Shown here piece by piece: positions 16,980 to 26,711 of a stretch of 64,000 bases of DNA. The DNA lies in the NCBI RefSeq assembly GCF_000430545.1, contig NZ_AUMF01000008.1, positions 186,001-250,000 on the forward strand, written 5' to 3'. A model generated the notes under the pieces. It saw nothing but the letters and a program-made list of their open reading frames with translations. It was not told the origin of the DNA and did no database searches. The first letter of the stretch is position 1. Every line of letters begins with the position of its first letter. Source of the stretch: Tenacibaculum ovolyticum DSM 18103 (lineage in GTDB: Bacteria; Bacteroidota; Bacteroidia; Flavobacteriales; Flavobacteriaceae). The position numbers and the translations under genes are program-made.

Positions 16980-17705
16980 CTATAACGCAGGGAATAACTC
17001 CTCCATTTCCTTTTTATATTTTAATGAAATTGGAATATCTACAAGGTTTATAATAACAGAATCTTTTCTTAAAACTGTTACTTTAGTTATATTTATAATA
17101 TAGCGTTGATGGCATTGAAAAAATAAAGATTTTGGTATTACATTTTTAAATACTGTAAGCTTATTTCTTACAACATGTTTTTTTTCTCTTAACGTTATTT
17201 CTATATAGTTACCCTCTGATTTTATATAACAAATGTCATTAACATTTACCCTAACTTTCTTGTTTCTATCTTTTATAAAAATAGTATGCTCCGTTTCAAT
17301 ATTTGAAATGCTTTTTGAGTTTTTATTTTCAGAAAAATTATGTAATGCGATATCGATAGTTGTTAATAATGTAGGTTCTTGGTATGGCTTCATTAAATAA
17401 CCATTTGGTTTCGTTTCTAATACTTCTTTAAGTGTTTGTTGATCGCCAAATGCTGTTAAATATATAATAGGTATGTTTAAATACTTTCGAACTTGTTGCG
17501 CTAACCAAACACCGTTTTTTTCTCCAGCCAAATTAATATCTAGTAAAATTAAATCAACAGGTAAATTCTGAATCTCTTTCCACGCAGTTTCTGAAGATGC
17601 TGCTGACCCTGCTATTTCGTATTTATTTTCTAACAACATTGTTTCAAGTGACATTCTCGAAATTGCTATATCTTCTACTATATAAATATTTTTTGACGCT
17701 ATCAC
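16980..17705 (-). CDS. LytTR-family response regulator
   Basis: The 241-residue protein has an N-terminal receiver domain (acidic pair ED at 11-12, phospho-acceptor D56 in LILLDINL, T in YLTAFGD, K in LMKPYQ). A linker follows, then a LytTR DNA-binding domain (about 140-240, with DICYIKSEGNYIEITL and FFQCHQRYIINITKV). It should be phosphorylated by the adjacent HisKA_2 kinase and bind direct repeats at target promoters. The start is GTG at 17705, 3 bp after the kinase stop; the next Met is at residue 18, inside the receiver, so GTG is favoured. Confidence 0.92.
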   Translation of the reverse strand: MIASKNIYIVEDIAISRMSLETMLLENKYEIAGSAASSETAWKEIQNLPVDLILLDINLAGEKNGVWLAQQVRKYLNIPIIYLTAFGDQQTLKEVLETKPNGYLMKPYQEPTLLTTIDIALHNFSENKNSKSISNIETEHTIFIKDRNKKVRVNVNDICYIKSEGNYIEITLREKKHVVRNKLTVFKNVIPKSLFFQCHQRYIINITKVTVLRKDSVIINLVDIPISLKYKKEMEELFPAL

Positions 17706-17708
17706 TTA

Positions 17709-18461
17709 TTATATCCTTGTTTTAAAATTAAAGTTATAAGCTAAGCCGTTTTTATTTTTAATTGTTAAATCGGCTTCAATTTCTTCAGCTAGCATTTTTA
17801 TCAACCTTCTACCTAAAGTTTTATTTCCTGTTTTTTCGTCGTCAACTTCATACCCTTTTCCGTTATCTGCATAGGTAAAAAGGAATTCATTTTTACTTAT
17901 TTCATATAAAGATAAAGTAATAGTACCTTCTTTAGCTTTAAACGCATATTTTAAAGAGTTTGTAACCAATTCATTTACTATAAGTCCTAAAGTTGTAGCA
18001 TAATCAACTGGTAATGAAACATTATTTACATTCAATTTAAATTCAATTGCTTCAATACTTGAAACTTGAAGTAATCTAAAGCCTAACTCTTTTAAATACT
18101 TTTCCATTGATACCAAAGACAAAGTATCATCTTTATATAACATCTCATGTACCAAAGCAATAGAATTAATGTGTTTCTGTGATTCATTTATCATTGCCGT
18201 TATCTCTTCATTTTTGTGCTTTACAGATTGTAAATACAAAAGACCTGAGATTAATTGCAAATTATTTTTTACTCGATGATGTATTTCTTTAAGTAAAATA
18301 GTTTTTTGCTTTGCTATTACTTCTATTTCCTTTTTTTGCTCCTCTATACTAATTCTATCTTTTCTAGACTTCACTATAAAAATGATAATTGCAATTAGAA
18401 AAATAAATAAAAAAATTATTGAAGTTGTAACAACCAGTAATAAATCACCTTTATTATTCAT
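17709..18461 (-). CDS. HisKA_2 sensor histidine kinase with one membrane helix
   Basis: About 250 residues: one membrane helix (about 5-30), a short coiled coil, then the HisKA_2 phospho-acceptor block KEIHHRVKNNLQLISGLLYLQS and an HATPase domain (N box VNELVTNSLKYAF, G box YADNGKGYEVDD). It autophosphorylates and should pass phosphate to the LytTR regulator 3 bp downstream. No periplasmic sensing domain is present. GTG at 18464 is also in frame, but ATG 18461 (MNNKGDLLLVV) is the more natural start and overlaps the stop of the upstream membrane gene by 8 nt, so the genes are translationally coupled. Confidence 0.92.
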   Translation of the reverse strand: MNNKGDLLLVVTTSIIFLFIFLIAIIIFIVKSRKDRISIEEQKKEIEVIAKQKTILLKEIHHRVKNNLQLISGLLYLQSVKHKNEEITAMINESQKHINSIALVHEMLYKDDTLSLVSMEKYLKELGFRLLQVSSIEAIEFKLNVNNVSLPVDYATTLGLIVNELVTNSLKYAFKAKEGTITLSLYEISKNEFLFTYADNGKGYEVDDEKTGNKTLGRRLIKMLAEEIEADLTIKNKNGLAYNFNFKTRI

Positions 18462-19107
18462 CACTCACTCCGTGCTTACTTATATAACTCCACTCTATAA
18501 ATATCAATACTTGATAAATAATATAAAACAAGGTATTAAATATCCAAATATCGATATATGGATCTTTAATAAAAACCAATTCGTAGTTTCCGAATAGAAA
18601 TATTAAGGAACTACATAACAGATATAAAAGCAAACCAATAGTTAAATAAAAGTACTTTTTCTGAACTCCTAAAGTATTGTTCAAATGAATTAATGCATAT
18701 ATGATTAACAATATTGACGTTGAAGCAATCTCAAATAGGTTAAATACCCAGAAAGATTCGGGATTATACACATACATTCCAATAATTATTAAGGTAACTA
18801 TCGTGTAATTAATGACAATGATTTTTTTTAATTTCGGAGTAGAAAACAATCGATAAAACACAAGACTTAATAATATAAATTGAGCATTGAAATAAAAGTG
18901 TGACAGGTATAAGTTTTCAGCTGGGTATAAGTAACCTATAGTATTACAACAAAGCTCTACAACAAACAATACAGTTAAATATATCGCTATATATTTATAC
19001 GTTTGGCTTTTAATTTTCTTTACTTTACTTAAAAAGAGAATTGAATTGATTAGTAATAATAATAAACTAAAAATGCTTAATGCAAATCCAAATAAATAAG
19101 GCCCCAT
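18454..19107 (-). CDS. Polytopic membrane protein, possible sensor partner of the downstream kinase
   Basis: The 217 residues are mostly hydrophobic, with about seven membrane helices separated by short basic loops (KVKKIKSQ, STPKLKK, VQKKYFY). I do not recognise an enzymatic motif. Its stop overlaps the kinase start, and the kinase lacks a sensory domain, so I infer it supplies the membrane sensing part of a split two-component system. The topology resembles 7TM sensor modules that are usually fused to kinases. It could instead be a transporter-like or chaperone protein. Confidence 0.75.
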   Translation of the reverse strand: MGPYLFGFALSIFSLLLLLINSILFLSKVKKIKSQTYKYIAIYLTVLFVVELCCNTIGYLYPAENLYLSHFYFNAQFILLSLVFYRLFSTPKLKKIIVINYTIVTLIIIGMYVYNPESFWVFNLFEIASTSILLIIYALIHLNNTLGVQKKYFYLTIGLLLYLLCSSLIFLFGNYELVFIKDPYIDIWIFNTLFYIIYQVLIFIEWSYISKHGVSDE

Positions 19108-19192
19108 ATTTAATGTTTATTTTTTTAAATATACTATAATTAATTTGTGTGTAAAAATATGCTTTCTAAGCATCATTTATATTAGAAAAAAA

Positions 19193-19230
19193 GCAATAAA
19201 AAACCGATACATCACTGTATCGGTTTTTTT
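19193..19230 (-). terminator. Terminator at the end of the nqr operon
   Basis: The stem AAAAAACCGATACA (19198-19211) and its complement (19216-19229) has loop TCAC and flanking A/T tracts, 20 bp after the nqrF stop. Confidence 0.9.
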
Positions 19231-19249
19231 ATATAATAAATTCTAGTGT

Positions 19250-20563
19250 TTATCCACCAAAATCATCAAATCTAATGTTCTCATCTGCAAGACCAAAATC
19301 TTCTCCCATCTTCTGAACTGCGTTGTTCATTAATGGTGGACCACAGAAATATAATTCTAAGTCTTCTGGTGCTTCATGTTTAGATAGATATTCATTAATC
19401 ACTACTTGGTGAATAAACCCTGTAAATCCATCTCCAGCCTCATCACTTACATCTGTTTTAACGTTCCAGTTATCAGCTTCTGTAGGATCAGATAATGCAA
19501 TAAAGAATTTAAAATTAGGGAAATCTTTTTCTAAAGCTCTAAAATGATCTACATAGAACAATTCAGCTTTAGAACGACCACCATACCAATAAGTTACTGT
19601 TCTACCTGTTTTTAATGTTCTGAATAAGTGATATAAGTGTGAACGCATTGGTGCCATACCTGCTCCACCACCTACATACAACATTTCAGCTTCAGATTCA
19701 TTAATAAAGAATTCACCATAAGGTCCAGAAATAGTACACTTATCTCCTTTCTTTAAATTAAATATATAAGAAGATGCAACCCCTGGGTTTACATCCATCC
19801 ATCCACCTTTTACTCTATCAAAAGGAGGCGTAGCAATACGTACATTTAACATAATTTCTCTTCCTTCAGCAGGGTAAGAAGCCATAGAATATGCTCTTTC
19901 TACAGTTTCCGTATTTTTCATCACTAATGGCCTTAAACCAAATTTATTCCATTCAGCTTCAAACTTATCTGGCGTATCATGTTCTTCTGGATGCGCAGTA
20001 ATATCCATATCAGCATACTTCACTTCACAGTTTGGAATTTCAATTTGAATATATCCACCTGCTTTATACCCCATGTCTTCTGGAATTTCAACTACAAACT
20101 CCTTAATAAAAGTAGCTACATTGTAATTTCTTACAACTACTGCTTCCCATTTCTTAATTCCAAAAATTTCTTCAGGAATAGAAATATCCATGTCTTGTTT
20201 TACTTTTACCTGACAAGATAAACGTACTCCACTAGCTAATTCTTTACGTGTAAAATGAGGTGTTTCAGTAGGTAATGCTTCACCTCCACCTGAGTTTACA
20301 TGACATTCACATTGAACACAAGATCCACCTCCACCACAAGCTGATGGTAAGAAAATTTTCTCGTTACCTAAAGTAGATAACAATGTACCTCCTGAAGCAA
20401 CTTCAATTGTTTTATCACCATTAATAGTAATTTTTACCGGACCTGATGGCGCAAGTTTTTGTTTTACAAACAATAATAACCCTACCAAAATCAATAAAAT
20501 TACTAAAAAAGATATAACCGTTACAGCTACTGTACCTCCTGTACTTACTTCTAAAAATACCAT
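19250..20563 (-). CDS. nqrF: Na+-translocating NADH:quinone reductase subunit F
   Basis: NADH-oxidising input subunit of the Na+-NQR pump. The 437 residues begin with one membrane helix (about 13-34). A 2Fe-2S ferredoxin domain follows, with cysteines C76, C82, C85 and C117, then an FAD domain (RAYSMASYP) and an NAD-binding domain (GGGAGMAPMRSHL, FCGPPLMNNAV), ending FDDFGG. It has an insertion after the ferredoxin domain (DMDITAHPEEHDTPDKFEAEW) that is also seen in other bacterial NqrF. It is the last gene of the operon; its ATG overlaps the nqrE stop (TAATG). Confidence 0.97.
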   Translation of the reverse strand: MVFLEVSTGGTVAVTVISFLVILLILVGLLLFVKQKLAPSGPVKITINGDKTIEVASGGTLLSTLGNEKIFLPSACGGGGSCVQCECHVNSGGGEALPTETPHFTRKELASGVRLSCQVKVKQDMDISIPEEIFGIKKWEAVVVRNYNVATFIKEFVVEIPEDMGYKAGGYIQIEIPNCEVKYADMDITAHPEEHDTPDKFEAEWNKFGLRPLVMKNTETVERAYSMASYPAEGREIMLNVRIATPPFDRVKGGWMDVNPGVASSYIFNLKKGDKCTISGPYGEFFINESEAEMLYVGGGAGMAPMRSHLYHLFRTLKTGRTVTYWYGGRSKAELFYVDHFRALEKDFPNFKFFIALSDPTEADNWNVKTDVSDEAGDGFTGFIHQVVINEYLSKHEAPEDLELYFCGPPLMNNAVQKMGEDFGLADENIRFDDFGG

Positions 20564-21297
20564 TATTCTATAATTTTTTTAGTGTTATCAGCTAATTTTT
20601 CAGCTTCTTTTTTAACTTCTTCTTTCTTCTCAATTCTGATTTCTGCTTTAGGAGCTTCTTCTTTCTTTACTTCATCATCACCTCCTGTTAACATTCCTCC
20701 AAAACTCATAAACCCTATAGCCATTAATCCAGTAATAATAAAAGTTATTCCTAACCCTCTTAATGCTGGTGGCACAGATGAATATCTAATCTTTTCACGA
20801 ATAGCCGCAATTGCTAAAATTGCTAAAAACCATCCGATTCCTGATCCAATACCGTATGTTAACGACAATCCTAATGTTGGAATTTCACGAGATTGCATAA
20901 ATAAAGACCCTCCTAAAATTGCACAGTTTACGGCAATTAATGGTAAGAAAATACCTAAAGAGTTATATAATGCTGGTGCAAACTTCTCAACAATAATCTC
21001 TACCAATTGTACCATGGTTGCAATCGTTGCAATAAACATAATAAATGATAAGAAACTTAAATCGTAACCTTCATATTCAGCTCCTAACCAAGATAAAGCT
21101 CCTGGTTGTAATAAATATTGATCTAATAACCAGTTGACAGGTACTGTTACTGCTAATACAAAAATAACCGCAGCTCCTAAACCTACTGCTGTTGCCACTT
21201 TTTTAGATACAGCTAAGTACGAACACATCCCTAAGAATGTAGCAAATACCATATTATCAATAAATATCGACTTGAAAAATAATTCTAAATGTTCCAT
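20563..21297 (-). CDS. nqrE: Na+-translocating NADH:quinone reductase subunit E with a charged C-terminal tail
   Basis: The membrane subunit has six helices and conserved cysteines that help hold the intramembrane iron site ([11 protein letters not shown] and [12 protein letters not shown]). After the core (about residue 200) it carries about 45 extra residues rich in Lys and Glu ([19 protein letters not shown] and onward), absent from the roughly 198-residue proteobacterial subunit. The tail may be a flavobacterial feature. It lies between nqrD and nqrF in the standard order. Confidence 0.95.
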   Translation of the reverse strand: MEHLELFFKSIFIDNMVFATFLGMCSYLAVSKKVATAVGLGAAVIFVLAVTVPVNWLLDQYLLQPGALSWLGAEYEGYDLSFLSFIMFIATIATMVQLVEIIVEKFAPALYNSLGIFLPLIAVNCAILGGSLFMQSREIPTLGLSLTYGIGSGIGWFLAILAIAAIREKIRYSSVPPALRGLGITFIITGLMAIGFMSFGGMLTGGDDEVKKEEAPKAEIRIEKKEEVKKEAEKLADNTKKIIE

Positions 21298-21328
21298 TTT
21301 TCTATATTTTTAATGAATTCTAACTTGG

Positions 21329-21973
21329 TTAGTCCTCGATTAATGCTTTGTTTCTACTACGTTGTATCCAAATAATAATACCTACAACAATTAATGCCAT
21401 TGGTGATAATAACATAAACCCGTTATTTTCATATCCTAAAGCATATAAGCCTGTTAATTCTATTGGATCTCCTAATACTTTAAATCCTAATAAAGTACCA
21501 GAACCTAACAACTCTCTAAAGAAACCTACTGCAATTAAGATAGCTCCGTATCCTAAAGCATTTCCTATTCCATCTAAAAATGATCTCCATGGCCCGTTAC
21601 CTAAAGCAAATGCTTCAAAACGTCCCATAATAATACAGTTCGTAATAATTAAACCAACAAATACCGAAAGTGTTTTACTTAATTCATAAGCAAATGCTTT
21701 TAATACTTGATCAACAATAATTACTAAAGCAGCAACTACGATTAACTGTACAATAATTCTAATTTTTGATGGTATAATGTTTCTCATTAAAGAGATTACA
21801 ACATTTCCAATACCTAATACAAATAATACAGAAACTGCCATTACTATAGAAGCTTTCAGTTCTGCTGTAATTGCTAATGCTGAACAGATACCTAATACTT
21901 GAATCGTAATTGGGTTGTTATCTAATAACGGATCTGTAATTAATACTGCGTCTTTTTTTGATAAAAGTCCCAT
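21329..21973 (-). CDS. nqrD: Na+-translocating NADH:quinone reductase subunit D
   Basis: The 214-residue polytopic subunit carries the paired cysteine sites GICSALAI and TNCIIMGRFEAFALGNGPW, which mirror NqrE in the intramembrane Fe site. About six helices are predicted. It has normal family length. It starts 2 bp after the nqrC stop and is part of the six-gene operon. Confidence 0.96.
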   Translation of the reverse strand: MGLLSKKDAVLITDPLLDNNPITIQVLGICSALAITAELKASIVMAVSVLFVLGIGNVVISLMRNIIPSKIRIIVQLIVVAALVIIVDQVLKAFAYELSKTLSVFVGLIITNCIIMGRFEAFALGNGPWRSFLDGIGNALGYGAILIAVGFFRELLGSGTLLGFKVLGDPIELTGLYALGYENNGFMLLSPMALIVVGIIIWIQRSRNKALIED

Positions 21974-21975
21974 AT

Positions 21976-22716
21976 TTATTTCAATGTTTTAAAGTAAGGC
22001 ACGTATAAACCTAATTCAGATTTAATCATTGCTGCAACTCCATCACCTGTAATGGTTGCTCCTGCAATTGCATCTACCTCGTTATCATTTTTATCTTCGT
22101 TCTTTGGATCATTGTTAGATTTAGAAACAGTGATTCCTTTAAAAGAACCGTTGTTCATTAAGTCTTCTCCAATAAAGTCATCCATGAAGTAACGTTGCTT
22201 AATGTTAGCTCCTAAACCTGGTGTTTCTCCTTTATGATCAAAAAAAGCACCTTGTACTACCATATTTTTATCCATTGCAACATATGCCCACACAGCATCC
22301 CAAAGACCTTTACCTCTTATTGGTGCGATATAAAACATTTTACCGTCTTTTTCTCCTACAAATAATGGTAACTTTCTTACGGCTCCTGATTTTGCGGCTG
22401 TTTGTTGCTTTTTTACATCAATTAAATATGCATTAGCATCTTCAGTAATTTTATCACCTTCAATAACTAATTGTTTTTTGATGTTTTTTGAAAACGCGTC
22501 AGCTACTTTGTCTTTAGATACAAAAACTGCACTGCTTTCATCATTTTCATTTACACCCATAGCATACAAAATATTTTGTTGCTTTTCGATACGTTTATTT
22601 GCATCAATCATTGGGCGAAGCGATGATGCTGTAAAAGCTAACAACGCTCCTACTACTAATACCATACCAATGGCAAAAAGTAGCGTATATCCATTACTAT
22701 CTGTTCTCTTACTCAT
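21976..22716 (-). CDS. nqrC: Na+-translocating NADH:quinone reductase subunit C
   Basis: The 246-residue protein has one N-terminal membrane helix (about 10-30) and a periplasmic FMN-binding domain. The flavin is covalently attached to the threonine in the S/AGATxT-type motif, visible as DAIAGATITGDGV near residue 215. The region KGETPGLGANIKQRYFMDDF is the conserved FMN_bind block. The flavin attachment requires ApbE, which is not in this window. Confidence 0.96.
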   Translation of the reverse strand: MSKRTDSNGYTLLFAIGMVLVVGALLAFTASSLRPMIDANKRIEKQQNILYAMGVNENDESSAVFVSKDKVADAFSKNIKKQLVIEGDKITEDANAYLIDVKKQQTAAKSGAVRKLPLFVGEKDGKMFYIAPIRGKGLWDAVWAYVAMDKNMVVQGAFFDHKGETPGLGANIKQRYFMDDFIGEDLMNNGSFKGITVSKSNNDPKNEDKNDNEVDAIAGATITGDGVAAMIKSELGLYVPYFKTLK

Positions 22717-22718
22717 AA

Positions 22719-23924
22719 CTAGGCAGTTTTAACTTTAGCACGTTTTAATCTTCTCTTTACATTTCCTTGAACCACATAATGGTCAATTGTTGGAGCAAAA
22801 ACGTTCATTAATAAAATAGCTAACATTACTCCTTCTGGATATGCTGGATTGAATACACGAATCATGATCGAAATAAATCCGATAAAGAAACCGTAAATCC
22901 ATTTTCCTTTGTTGGTTTGTGATGCTGATACAGGATCAGTTGCCATATAAACAGCTCCAAAAGCAAAACCTCCAATTAATAAATGTTTCCAGAAGTCTAA
23001 ACTCATTAATCCGTAAAACTTACTTGTTTCACCAATCCACCCTAAACCAACTACTTGATTAAAGATGAATCCCATAACTAATGCTCCTATTACTGCAGAT
23101 AACATAATTCTCCAGCTTCCTATTTTTGTTAGAATTAAGAACAAACCTGCTAATAAAATTAAGAATGTAGATGTTTCTCCAACTGAACCAGGAATAAACC
23201 CGAAGAACATATCAGAAACTGAGTGTGTTAATGGTTGTGATTGTGCTAAGCTTCCTAAAACTGTTTCACCAGAAATAGCATCTGCTGTTCCAGCTAATTC
23301 TCTTGCTCCGTTAACCCATACTTTATCTCCAGACATCCAAGTTGGATATGCGAAGAATAAAAATGCACGAATTGTTAATGCTGGATTAAGAATATTCATT
23401 CCTGTACCACCAAATACTTCTTTACCTATTACCACACCAAATATAACTGCAACAGCTAACATCCATAATGGTAAATCGATTGGTACAATTAAAGGAACTA
23501 ACATCCCAGTAACTAAATACCCTTCTTCAATTTCGTGTCCTTTTATAATACAAAATATAAATTCTACTGCTAAACCAACTACGTATGATACTATTACTAA
23601 TGGTAAAATTTTAACTGCTCCAACTAATAAGTTGTCAAAGTTCCAAAAATCTCCACTAAAGAAAGACATTCCTTCAGTAAATCCATTAATTGCTGCATAA
23701 TGTTGGTATCCTGCATTAAACATACCGAATAATAAACATGGTACTAAAGCCATGATTACAATATTCATTGTACGTTTTAAATCATCTGCTGCCTTTATAT
23801 GAGTTCCTCCGTGAGTTGTCTCATTTGGCAAATATAAAAAAGTATGAAAACCATTAAATAGCGGTGCCATTTTAGTTCCTTTATACTTTTCTTTTAAATT
23901 ATGTAAGTTTTGTTTTAAGCCCAT
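22719..23924 (-). CDS. nqrB: Na+-translocating NADH:quinone reductase subunit B
   Basis: The 401-residue polytopic subunit forms much of the Na+ channel and binds riboflavin and a covalent FMN. PGSVGETSTFLILL holds the GETS threonine used for FMN attachment. GGTGMNILNPALTIRAFLFFAYP and GAVYMATDPVSASQTNKGKW are strongly conserved family blocks. It follows nqrA with a 3-bp gap. Confidence 0.97.
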   Translation of the reverse strand: MGLKQNLHNLKEKYKGTKMAPLFNGFHTFLYLPNETTHGGTHIKAADDLKRTMNIVIMALVPCLLFGMFNAGYQHYAAINGFTEGMSFFSGDFWNFDNLLVGAVKILPLVIVSYVVGLAVEFIFCIIKGHEIEEGYLVTGMLVPLIVPIDLPLWMLAVAVIFGVVIGKEVFGGTGMNILNPALTIRAFLFFAYPTWMSGDKVWVNGARELAGTADAISGETVLGSLAQSQPLTHSVSDMFFGFIPGSVGETSTFLILLAGLFLILTKIGSWRIMLSAVIGALVMGFIFNQVVGLGWIGETSKFYGLMSLDFWKHLLIGGFAFGAVYMATDPVSASQTNKGKWIYGFFIGFISIMIRVFNPAYPEGVMLAILLMNVFAPTIDHYVVQGNVKRRLKRAKVKTA

Positions 23925-23927
23925 ATC

Positions 23928-25283
23928 TTATCCTAATTCTTCTCTCATTAAATCTAATCCTTCACGAATTATCTTCTGGTGAGGTTGTTTAGATACACAA
24001 ATAAATTCTGTCAAACCGAAATCTTCTGGTGCAATCTCATAAGCTCCTAACCCTTCCATTTCGTCAAGATCTTTATACTTACAAGCTTTTAATAATTGCA
24101 TCGGGTAGATATCTAACGGAAATACTTCTTCATACGCTCCTGTAACCACAAATGCTCTGTGTTCACCGTTTGTATTTGTATTTAAGTCATATTTTTTCTT
24201 TGGAGTTAACCAAGAAAATGTAAATGCTCTTGATGTAGAAACTTTATTAAAAACAGGTTTATTCCAACCAAATAATTCATAATCGTCTCCTTCAGGAATT
24301 GCAGTTACTATGTTTTCATAGTATCCTAAATATCCTTCTTCACCAACTTGCTCTCCGCTTAATACATTTCCGCTTATTACACGGGTATTGTCTGCATCTA
24401 AATTCCCTTTTACAAGCGCTGCGATATTAGCTCCTGCTATAGCAGTAACATATTGTGGCTTATTAAATTTAGATCCAGCTAAAGCAATTGTACGTTTAGC
24501 ATTAAACTTACCAGTTAATAATAGTTCACCTATTATTACTAAGTCTTGTGGAGTAACTACCCACACAACTTCTCCTTTATTAATAGGATCTATTTGTGCT
24601 ATTTGAGTACTTACATTACCAATAGGATGTGGCCCTGTTACTTTATGTAACTCAACTCCTTTCATCTCTTTAAACGGAGATAGCATTGAGTCTTTTGCTA
24701 CTGAAACATGTACTTTACCTTCTGTTAATTTTGTTAGCGCAGTTAAAGCAGCCTGTAATTCGGCCTCTTTACCTTTTAATGCATAATCATAATCTGCTGC
24801 TAAAGGTGCACTTGCGTAGGCTGATACAAAAATTGATTTGGGAGTTTGATTTGGATCTGCAATCACATCGTAAGGACGTTGTTTTACAAATGGCCAACAA
24901 CCTGAAGCAAGTAAGTGAGTTTTCACTTCTTCTCTAGAGATTGCGTCAATATCTTTTTTACCAAATTCTTTGTATTCCTGCTGTGCATCAGCAGTGATTT
25001 TAAATGCTAAAACTTTTCTTCTGGCTCCACGAACGATTTCTGTAACTTTACCACTTACCGGACTAGGAAATAAAACGCGCTCATCACTTTTTGAATAAAA
25101 AAGTGCTTGACCTGCTTTTACTTCGGTACCTTCTTTTGCTAAAATTTTTGGAATAACGCCGTGAAAATCATTTGGCTTAATTGCAAACACACCACCTTCT
25201 AACGAAAGTTCTGTAGTTATTTGCTCTGCGTCGCCAACGAGCTTGATATCCAAGCCTTTCTTAATACGGATGTCTTTTGACAT
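23928..25283 (-). CDS. nqrA: Na+-translocating NADH:quinone reductase subunit A
   Basis: The 451-residue peripheral subunit binds ubiquinone or menaquinone at the end of the electron path. It has the family start IRIKKGLDIKLVGDAEQ, a barrel-sandwich-like region (EGTEVKAGQALFYSKSDERVLFPSPVSGKVTEIVRGARR) and later GNVLSGEQVGEEGYLGYYENIVTAIPEGDDYELFGW. It is the first gene of the nqr operon. The -7 box at 25317-25324 lies about 33 bp upstream. Confidence 0.97.
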   Translation of the reverse strand: MSKDIRIKKGLDIKLVGDAEQITTELSLEGGVFAIKPNDFHGVIPKILAKEGTEVKAGQALFYSKSDERVLFPSPVSGKVTEIVRGARRKVLAFKITADAQQEYKEFGKKDIDAISREEVKTHLLASGCWPFVKQRPYDVIADPNQTPKSIFVSAYASAPLAADYDYALKGKEAELQAALTALTKLTEGKVHVSVAKDSMLSPFKEMKGVELHKVTGPHPIGNVSTQIAQIDPINKGEVVWVVTPQDLVIIGELLLTGKFNAKRTIALAGSKFNKPQYVTAIAGANIAALVKGNLDADNTRVISGNVLSGEQVGEEGYLGYYENIVTAIPEGDDYELFGWNKPVFNKVSTSRAFTFSWLTPKKKYDLNTNTNGEHRAFVVTGAYEEVFPLDIYPMQLLKACKYKDLDEMEGLGAYEIAPEDFGLTEFICVSKQPHQKIIREGLDLMREELG

Positions 25284-25316
25284 AGGAACTGATTAAATTG
25301 ATTTTCTAAAAACAAG

Positions 25317-25324
25317 CAAATTTA
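25317..25324 (-). promoter_or_regulatory. Promoter -7 box (TAAATTTG) of the nqr operon
   Basis: On the minus strand this is TAAATTTG, an exact TAnnTTTG match in the divergent region between nqrA and the DUF5103 gene. Confidence 0.5.
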
Positions 25325-25427
25325 CAGATTTTGAATTTTTCGGATACGAATTTGTATTTTTATCTTTTGAATAACTCTTTATTTATACCTGTTCTAAATA
25401 ATCAATTACATTTGGCTTACATTTTGA

Positions 25428-25435
25428 TACATTTG
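25428..25435 (+). promoter_or_regulatory. Promoter -7 box (TACATTTG) of the DUF5103 gene
   Basis: It ends 5 nt before ATG 25441, so the transcript would be leaderless or nearly so. A second TACATTTG lies at 25407-25414 and would give a normal short leader. Confidence 0.5.
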
Positions 25436-25440
25436 CATCT

Positions 25441-26661
25441 ATGAAAAAACTACTTTTAACCTTCTTATTTTGTGCATCCTCTGTAATAATGAATGCTCAA
25501 AACATTAAAACAATTCAGTTACGCCCAAAGCATAACACAAACCAGTATTCTGCAATTGTACGACTAGGGGAAGTTTTAAAATTATCGTTTGACGATTTAG
25601 ATGCTGACAATAAAGAATATCAGTACAAAGTTGAGCACATGACTCATGACTGGAAACCAAGTAGTTTATCTTCAAACCAATACATTGATGGTTTTAATGA
25701 GAATGAAATAATCAATACCAATAATTCTTTTAACACATTACAGCCTTACACCCATTATTCAGTCGAAATCCCGAATCAGAATACAATTATTACAAAAAGT
25801 GGAAATTATTTAATTTCTATTTTAGACGAAGACTATGAGATCGTTTTTTCTAGACGTTGTGTTTTTTATGAAGATATTACTATGGTTGGAGTTGCTGTTT
25901 TTAGAAGTAGAGACACAAAATCAAACAACAAAAAACAAACGGTTCAGTTTTCTGTTAATCATCAAAACATATCAATTAACAACGCTAACCAAGAAATTAA
26001 TGCTGTTTTACTTCAAAACCACAATTGGAACACTGCCATTAATAATATTAAACCTCAGTTTATAAAACCTCAGCAACTGTTATATAATAACACACTTAAA
26101 ACAAATTTCGCTGGCGGAAATGAATTTTTAAATTTTGACAGTAAATATTTACGAAGCACTAGCTTAAACATAGCTAAAACAGAAAGAAAAGATATTTACC
26201 ACAGTTATTTATATACCGATGAAGAGAGAATTCATAAAACCTATACTTATAACCCAGACATCAACGGACAATTTGTTGTGAGAACCCTAGAAGCTAATGA
26301 CGCTAATACAGAAGCTGATTACTCAATGGTACATTTTTCTTTAGAAGCTTTTGAACCTTTAGAAAACAAAGATGTTTTTGTATACGGTGCCTTCAATAAT
26401 TATCAACTATCCTCTGAAAACAAAATGGAGTACAATGCTGCTAATGAAATGTACCAAACAACAATTAAATTTAAACAAGGGTTTTATAACTATAACTACG
26501 CCACACTAAGTAATAATGGAATTATTGATTTAAACGAAATTGACGGTTCCTTTTATCAAACTGAAAATGAATACACTGCAATTATATACTACAAACCTTT
26601 TGGTGAAACCTACGACAGAGTTATTGGTGTAGGAAATGGGTATTTTAACCAAAACAGGTGA
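25441..26661 (+). CDS. DUF5103 domain-containing secreted protein
   Basis: The 406-residue protein has a signal peptide (MKKLLLTFLFCASSVIMNA, then Q) and the DUF5103 opening in which IKTIQLRPKHNTNQYSAIVRLGE leads to LSFDDLDADNKEYQYKVEHMTHDW. The family is confined mainly to Bacteroidota and has no established function. The strand-rich composition, with Ig-like or carbohydrate-binding-like segments (about 300-400, EPLENKDVFVYGAFNNYQL), suggests a surface or periplasmic adhesion or binding role. It is divergent from nqrA and followed by apaG, 50 bp downstream. Confidence 0.88.
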   Translation: MKKLLLTFLFCASSVIMNAQNIKTIQLRPKHNTNQYSAIVRLGEVLKLSFDDLDADNKEYQYKVEHMTHDWKPSSLSSNQYIDGFNENEIINTNNSFNTLQPYTHYSVEIPNQNTIITKSGNYLISILDEDYEIVFSRRCVFYEDITMVGVAVFRSRDTKSNNKKQTVQFSVNHQNISINNANQEINAVLLQNHNWNTAINNIKPQFIKPQQLLYNNTLKTNFAGGNEFLNFDSKYLRSTSLNIAKTERKDIYHSYLYTDEERIHKTYTYNPDINGQFVVRTLEANDANTEADYSMVHFSLEAFEPLENKDVFVYGAFNNYQLSSENKMEYNAANEMYQTTIKFKQGFYNYNYATLSNNGIIDLNEIDGSFYQTENEYTAIIYYKPFGETYDRVIGVGNGYFNQNR

Positions 26662-26711
26662 TTTATTGTCGTAAAAATTGGCTAAATCATAAAAAAGTTT
26701 ATATTTAGGCG

